A stretch of DNA of 25,625 nucleotides from an uncultured Fibrobacter sp. (lineage in GTDB: Bacteria > Fibrobacterota > Fibrobacteria > Fibrobacterales > Fibrobacteraceae), in contig CALATK010000309.1 of NCBI GenBank assembly GCA_937891805.1, forward strand, positions 1-25,625, given 5' to 3'. How positions within the stretch are numbered: position 1 is the stretch's first letter; every line of letters starts with the position of its first letter. The notes under the pieces were generated by a model. That model made no database searches, had not been told where the DNA came from, and saw only the letters and a list, made by a program, of their open reading frames with translations. The position numbers were made by a program, and so were the translations under genes. Shown here piece after piece: positions 23,435 through 25,625 of the stretch.

Positions 23435-23463
23435 CTCCCCGACCTCGCGCTCGGGGAGTTTTT
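23435..23463 (+). terminator. strong intrinsic terminator
   Basis: CTCCCCGA (23435-23442) and TCGGGGAG (23451-23458) make a perfect 8-bp GC-rich stem with an 8-base loop, followed at once by TTTTT (23459-23463). It ends the HicA-like / 37-residue transcript, just before the 3' end of the convergent ATPase gene. Confidence 0.9.
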
Positions 23464-23472
23464 ACAATATTC

Positions 23473-24768
23473 CTAATTATCCTTAAAATATCCCTGCACG
23501 GCAAATAGCGGGACATTTTCCATCCATTGCTGGTTTATGTAAGGTTTCATCGAGAAGCGGAGCCCCACTAAATCACTGTTGCGTTCAATAAAGGTTCGCA
23601 GCGATTTTGAATGAACGTTTTCTTCGGCCTTGACTTCAACAGGAACGACGCGATTATTTGTTTGCACGACAAAATCTAATTCCACTTGGGAATCGTTTGT
23701 AGAGTAATAACGAACCAATTTTTCCATTGCCATAAGCTGAGTCAAGACATATTCCTCGGCAAAGGCGCCACTATACTCCGAAAAGATTTTCTCCCCGATA
23801 AGTACTTTTTCGGCACTCACGTCCATTTGCGCTCCAAGCAGCCCAACATCCAGTACGAAAAGTTTATATACAGAGGACTCCTCGTAAAAGCGGATTGGCA
23901 TTTGTACTTTGCTAATGCGCGGGATTTTGTACACAAGCCCTGCATCTAAAAGCCATTGCAATGCTAGTTCATATTTGGATGCCCGTTCGCCTTTTTTCAA
24001 TGCGCTATACAGAAATTTCTTGTTCTCTTTCGACAACTGACGCGGAATGGAATCCCAAATCATTTTGATCCTCGCGTGTTCGTGCGGAGGAGCGTGTTTC
24101 GAAAAATCATTCTCGTAATCAGCAAGAATTTGCCTTTGTATTTTACGGACTTCTGCAGGGCCACTCCCTTCAAGGAATGCTGACACTACGGCAGGCATCC
24201 CGCCCACATAATAGTATTGACGCAAAAGTTCCACGAACATCGTCGAAAGCGATCTAAGCGTATCCCAGTCTTTTTTGTTCAGAGCTTCTGCAGCTAGGTC
24301 TTTTTTGCTTGCTAGCAGGAACTCTTCAAATGTTAGGGGATAGAGCTTTAAAAAATCCACCTTGCCTACAGGGAAAGATGCCCCCGCATGGAGTGCGATT
24401 CCGAGCAAGGAGCCGGCAACAACAACATGATATTCAGGAGCGTCTTCACATAAATACTTGAGGCTTGTCAGTGCCCTAGGAAACTCCTGAATTTCGTCCA
24501 GTATAAGCAGAGTTTTTCCGGGCAGAATGTCCACACCCGAAAGCGCCGACAAGGACCGCACCAAGCGATGGGTGTCAAAATTTTCAAAAACATCATCTAG
24601 ATTTTCTGCTTTTTCACAGTTGATATAGGCGACAGATTCGTATTCCCGCTGACCAAATTCCTTGAGTAGCCAGGTTTTCCCGACCTGACGCGCTCCGTTC
24701 AAGATGAGCGGTTTTCGGTGCTTAGAGGCCTTCCACACCAACAAATCCCTGTAAAGCAGTCGTTCCAT
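23473..24768 (-). CDS. AAA_14 / DUF4143 ATPase
   Basis: The start ATG 24768 has TTTGGAGT upstream; the frame continues 16 codons further without family similarity. The 431-residue protein has the common archaeal-bacterial ATPase layout: MERLLYRDLL, Walker A GARQVGKT (25-32), Walker B TLLILDEIQ (D90-E91), sensor region VVVAGSLLGI, and TFEEFL. DUF4143 then forms the second half, ending in a nuclease-like element (VELDFVVQTNNRVVPVEVKA), where Asp, Glu and Lys fit a PD-(D/E)xK fold. These proteins are frequent in accessory regions of gut bacteria. Their role is unclear, although a defence or toxin-like function has been suggested for some. The upstream region carries regularly spaced repeats that may serve autoregulation. 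It is intact. Confidence 0.88.
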   Translation of the reverse strand: MERLLYRDLLVWKASKHRKPLILNGARQVGKTWLLKEFGQREYESVAYINCEKAENLDDVFENFDTHRLVRSLSALSGVDILPGKTLLILDEIQEFPRALTSLKYLCEDAPEYHVVVAGSLLGIALHAGASFPVGKVDFLKLYPLTFEEFLLASKKDLAAEALNKKDWDTLRSLSTMFVELLRQYYYVGGMPAVVSAFLEGSGPAEVRKIQRQILADYENDFSKHAPPHEHARIKMIWDSIPRQLSKENKKFLYSALKKGERASKYELALQWLLDAGLVYKIPRISKVQMPIRFYEESSVYKLFVLDVGLLGAQMDVSAEKVLIGEKIFSEYSGAFAEEYVLTQLMAMEKLVRYYSTNDSQVELDFVVQTNNRVVPVEVKAEENVHSKSLRTFIERNSDLVGLRFSMKPYINQQWMENVPLFAVQGYFKDN

Positions 24769-24783
24769 ACTCCAAATATACAC

Positions 24784-24905
24784 TTTTTTGGACGAATATT
24801 TCACATAATTTGACAATTTTTCGGACGATTAATCAACCTAAACAGACATTTTTTACGACGAATGCTAAAATTTGCAAAATTTAGCCACTTTTTGACGAAG
24901 ATATG
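24784..24905. repeat. phased T5-GACGA repeats with embedded palindrome
   Basis: Four copies of a T-run followed by GACGA: TTTTTTGGACGAAT (24784-24797), TTTTTCGGACGATT (24817-24830), TTTTTACGACGAAT (24850-24863) and TTTTTGACGAAGAT (24889-24902). The GACGA cores start at 24791, 24824, 24857 and 24894, i.e. 33, 33 and 37 bases apart. Between copies three and four is a 22-bp near-perfect palindrome (24864-24885; GCTAAA, TTTGCAAA and TTTAGC blocks, with one mismatched pair of positions). The array covers the upstream region of the DUF4143 ATPase, so it is probably a protein-binding array controlling that gene. There is no gene in 24769-24942. Confidence 0.6.
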
Positions 24906-24942
24906 AAATAGCGTTTCATACCTCCGTATTTTTATATCTTGA

Positions 24943-25287
24943 CTATTTCCCCAGCACCGCCATCACGTCTTCTGTAATCTGCTTGGGCGTGAGGCGGTTA
25001 CATTCCATAAGTTCGCCGTAAGGGACCTTGTCGTAAAATTCCTTCTTGAGGCCCTTTACCAGAACGCGCATGTCGCAGTTGCCGTAGAAGCGGGCGATTT
25101 TTTCGCCGAAGCCGCCATCGACCACGCCGTTTTCGAGCGTCACGACAACCTGGTGGTCGGCGCACAATCCCGTGAGCGTAGCTTCGTCGATGCCGGTGGC
25201 GAAAAGCCATAAACGCAGCATAAATCCCAGCACGCCGCCGCCAAGGGCCAGCAGCGGGATATATCTGGGTTTGAAGAGATTTTTCAT
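24943..25287 (-). CDS. dxs: chimeric frame: DXP synthase C-terminus joined to a foreign membrane-protein start
   Basis: From the stop at 24943 to about 25188 the frame encodes the end of 1-deoxy-D-xylulose-5-phosphate synthase: DEATLTGLCADHQVVV, TLENGVVDGGFGEKIARFYG and a final MAVLGK. This is the transketolase C-terminal domain with its conserved TLE.GV..GGFG segment (isoprenoid precursor synthesis by the non-mevalonate route). From about 25183 to ATG 25287 it instead reads MKNLFKPRYIPLLALGGGVL then GFMLRLWLFATGIDE, the start of a small membrane protein familiar to me from clostridial genomes. A real DXS is about 620 residues; here only about 80 remain and the other 540 are missing. The two parts meet at the bases for Asp-Glu, which both share. 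The product as drawn is unlikely to exist. The membrane part has GGGAG and a -10 TATAAT (25320-25325) on the minus strand. Confidence 0.7.
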   Translation of the reverse strand: MKNLFKPRYIPLLALGGGVLGFMLRLWLFATGIDEATLTGLCADHQVVVTLENGVVDGGFGEKIARFYGNCDMRVLVKGLKKEFYDKVPYGELMECNRLTPKQITEDVMAVLGK

Positions 25288-25369
25288 AGGTGTGAACTCC
25301 CAAAAAACATATTGCTGTTATTATACCAATATATGCAGCGGATTTCCAGTCCTTTTGGAAAATTTACAC

Positions 25370-25398
25370 TTGTTTCTTGCGCTGTTTGGCTGTATAAT
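25370..25398 (+). promoter_or_regulatory. sigma-70 promoter
   Basis: TTGTTT (25370-25375), a 17-base spacer and TATAAT (25393-25398), 34 bases before the ATG of the plus-strand gene. It is the clearest consensus promoter in the window, and unlike the upstream genes, whose promoters are not readable. Confidence 0.65.
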
Positions 25399-25431
25399 AA
25401 AATGAATTTGTATGTGCTTTGGAGGAAACCT

Positions 25432-25625
25432 ATGGTTTTGATTATAACGGTTCTGGCCCTTTCCCTGCTGGCATCCGCAGGGATCTGCATGGGAACAGGC
25501 GCCTTTGGGTCTGTTACCTGGCTCTGGCTGCTGCCTGTAGGCTTTATCGGCGCTCTGCTGGTCATTGCCGGACTTCTGGTGCTGATCGTGTGGCTGATCT
25601 CCCAGTGTGTGGATTTTGAAAAGGC
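25432..25625 (+). CDS. membrane protein N-terminus (partial), possible acyltransferase
   Basis: ATG 25432 follows GGAGG at good spacing and the 25370-25398 promoter. The 64 visible residues form two hydrophobic helices (MVLIITVLALSLLASAGICM, then WLWLLPVGFIGALLVIAGLL and VLIVWLISQ) and end in CVDFEKA, where the window stops. From memory, clostridial 1-acyl-glycerol-3-phosphate acyltransferases begin with a similar membrane hairpin leading to VDF, but the catalytic HX4D motif lies outside the window, so this is only a suggestion. It is divergent from the 25287 frame. Confidence 0.55.
   Translation, partial: MVLIITVLALSLLASAGICMGTGAFGSVTWLWLLPVGFIGALLVIAGLLVLIVWLISQCVDFEK

Larger units (their letters stand above)
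25183..25625. other. probable clostridial-type segment (chimera end)
   Basis: To the right of the join in the dxs frame, the sequence has near-consensus sigma-70 promoters, strong GGAGG Shine-Dalgarno sequences and two divergent small membrane-protein starts. These resemble Firmicutes more than the rest of the window. The change falls at bases shared by the two reading frames (TTCGTC at 25183-25188), as expected of a microhomology join. Confidence 0.5.

Noticed and set aside
24784..24905. CRISPR-like array
   Set aside because: Repeat units are only about 12 bases, degenerate, four in number and without spacer-like unique blocks of fixed repeat identity; no cas genes are near.

Overview
The window reads as a Gram-negative, Fibrobacter-like genome fragment, probably from a gut or rumen metagenome. 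This is inferred from the protein set: a lipoprotein with a serine-rich spacer leading to a DUF4832/DUF4874 glycosidase-like domain, a DUF4954 protein, a BatD-like protein, secreted beta-barrel candidates, and short dispersed GC-rich palindromes. No rRNA or tRNA gene was recognised, so the assignment cannot be confirmed here.

Layout. Positions 1-1154 (minus) hold a BatD-like membrane protein that runs off the left edge; its last ~230 bases change abruptly to AT-rich sequence. Positions 1285-3794 (plus) hold an outer-membrane barrel candidate and a sodium:solute symporter. Positions 3878-6316 (minus) hold a small M48-type metalloprotease and a DUF4954 beta-helix protein. Positions 6345-8091 (plus) hold a small GGDEF-like protein of degenerate type and a GT4 glycosyltransferase. 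Positions 8113-12104 (minus) are the sbcD-sbcC nuclease operon. Positions 12232-13786 (plus) hold a zinc-ribbon membrane protein and a second barrel candidate, ending in a terminator. Positions 13836-17277 (minus) hold a secreted Lys/Glu/Ala-rich protein, a membrane metallophosphoesterase and the DUF4832 lipoprotein.

From about 17333 to 24940 the DNA is visibly more AT-rich and looks like an accessory island. At its left border is a 51-codon remnant of a NYN-domain (DUF88) RNase gene. Then comes a tight four-gene minus-strand operon, transcribed right to left: a RavA-like MoxR AAA+ ATPase, a 93-residue protein, a ViaA-like VWA protein and a WYL-domain regulator. The 93-residue protein is a free-standing copy of the N-terminal domain of the VWA protein. 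Divergent from the operon, across a nested 36-bp dyad, are a HicA-like protein and a 37-residue glycine-rich protein with a near-perfect Shine-Dalgarno sequence and a strong terminator. An AAA_14/DUF4143 ATPase follows, preceded by GACGA repeats spaced 33, 33 and 37 bp. The RavA/adaptor/VWA/WYL operon is the best candidate for an undescribed conflict or stress system.

Positions 24943-25287 form a chimeric reading frame: the C-terminal end of DXP synthase joined to the start of an unrelated membrane protein. From the join to 25625 the sequence looks clostridial, with consensus promoter elements and a strong Shine-Dalgarno. Both window ends may therefore be assembly chimeras.

A separate theme is palindromic repeat-like DNA sitting in frame inside protein-coding genes (symporter, glycosyltransferase, DUF4832 lipoprotein), comparable in logic to Rickettsia palindromic elements. 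No gene-free stretch exceeds 300 bases; the longest are 24769-24942, 14262-14433 and 25288-25431.
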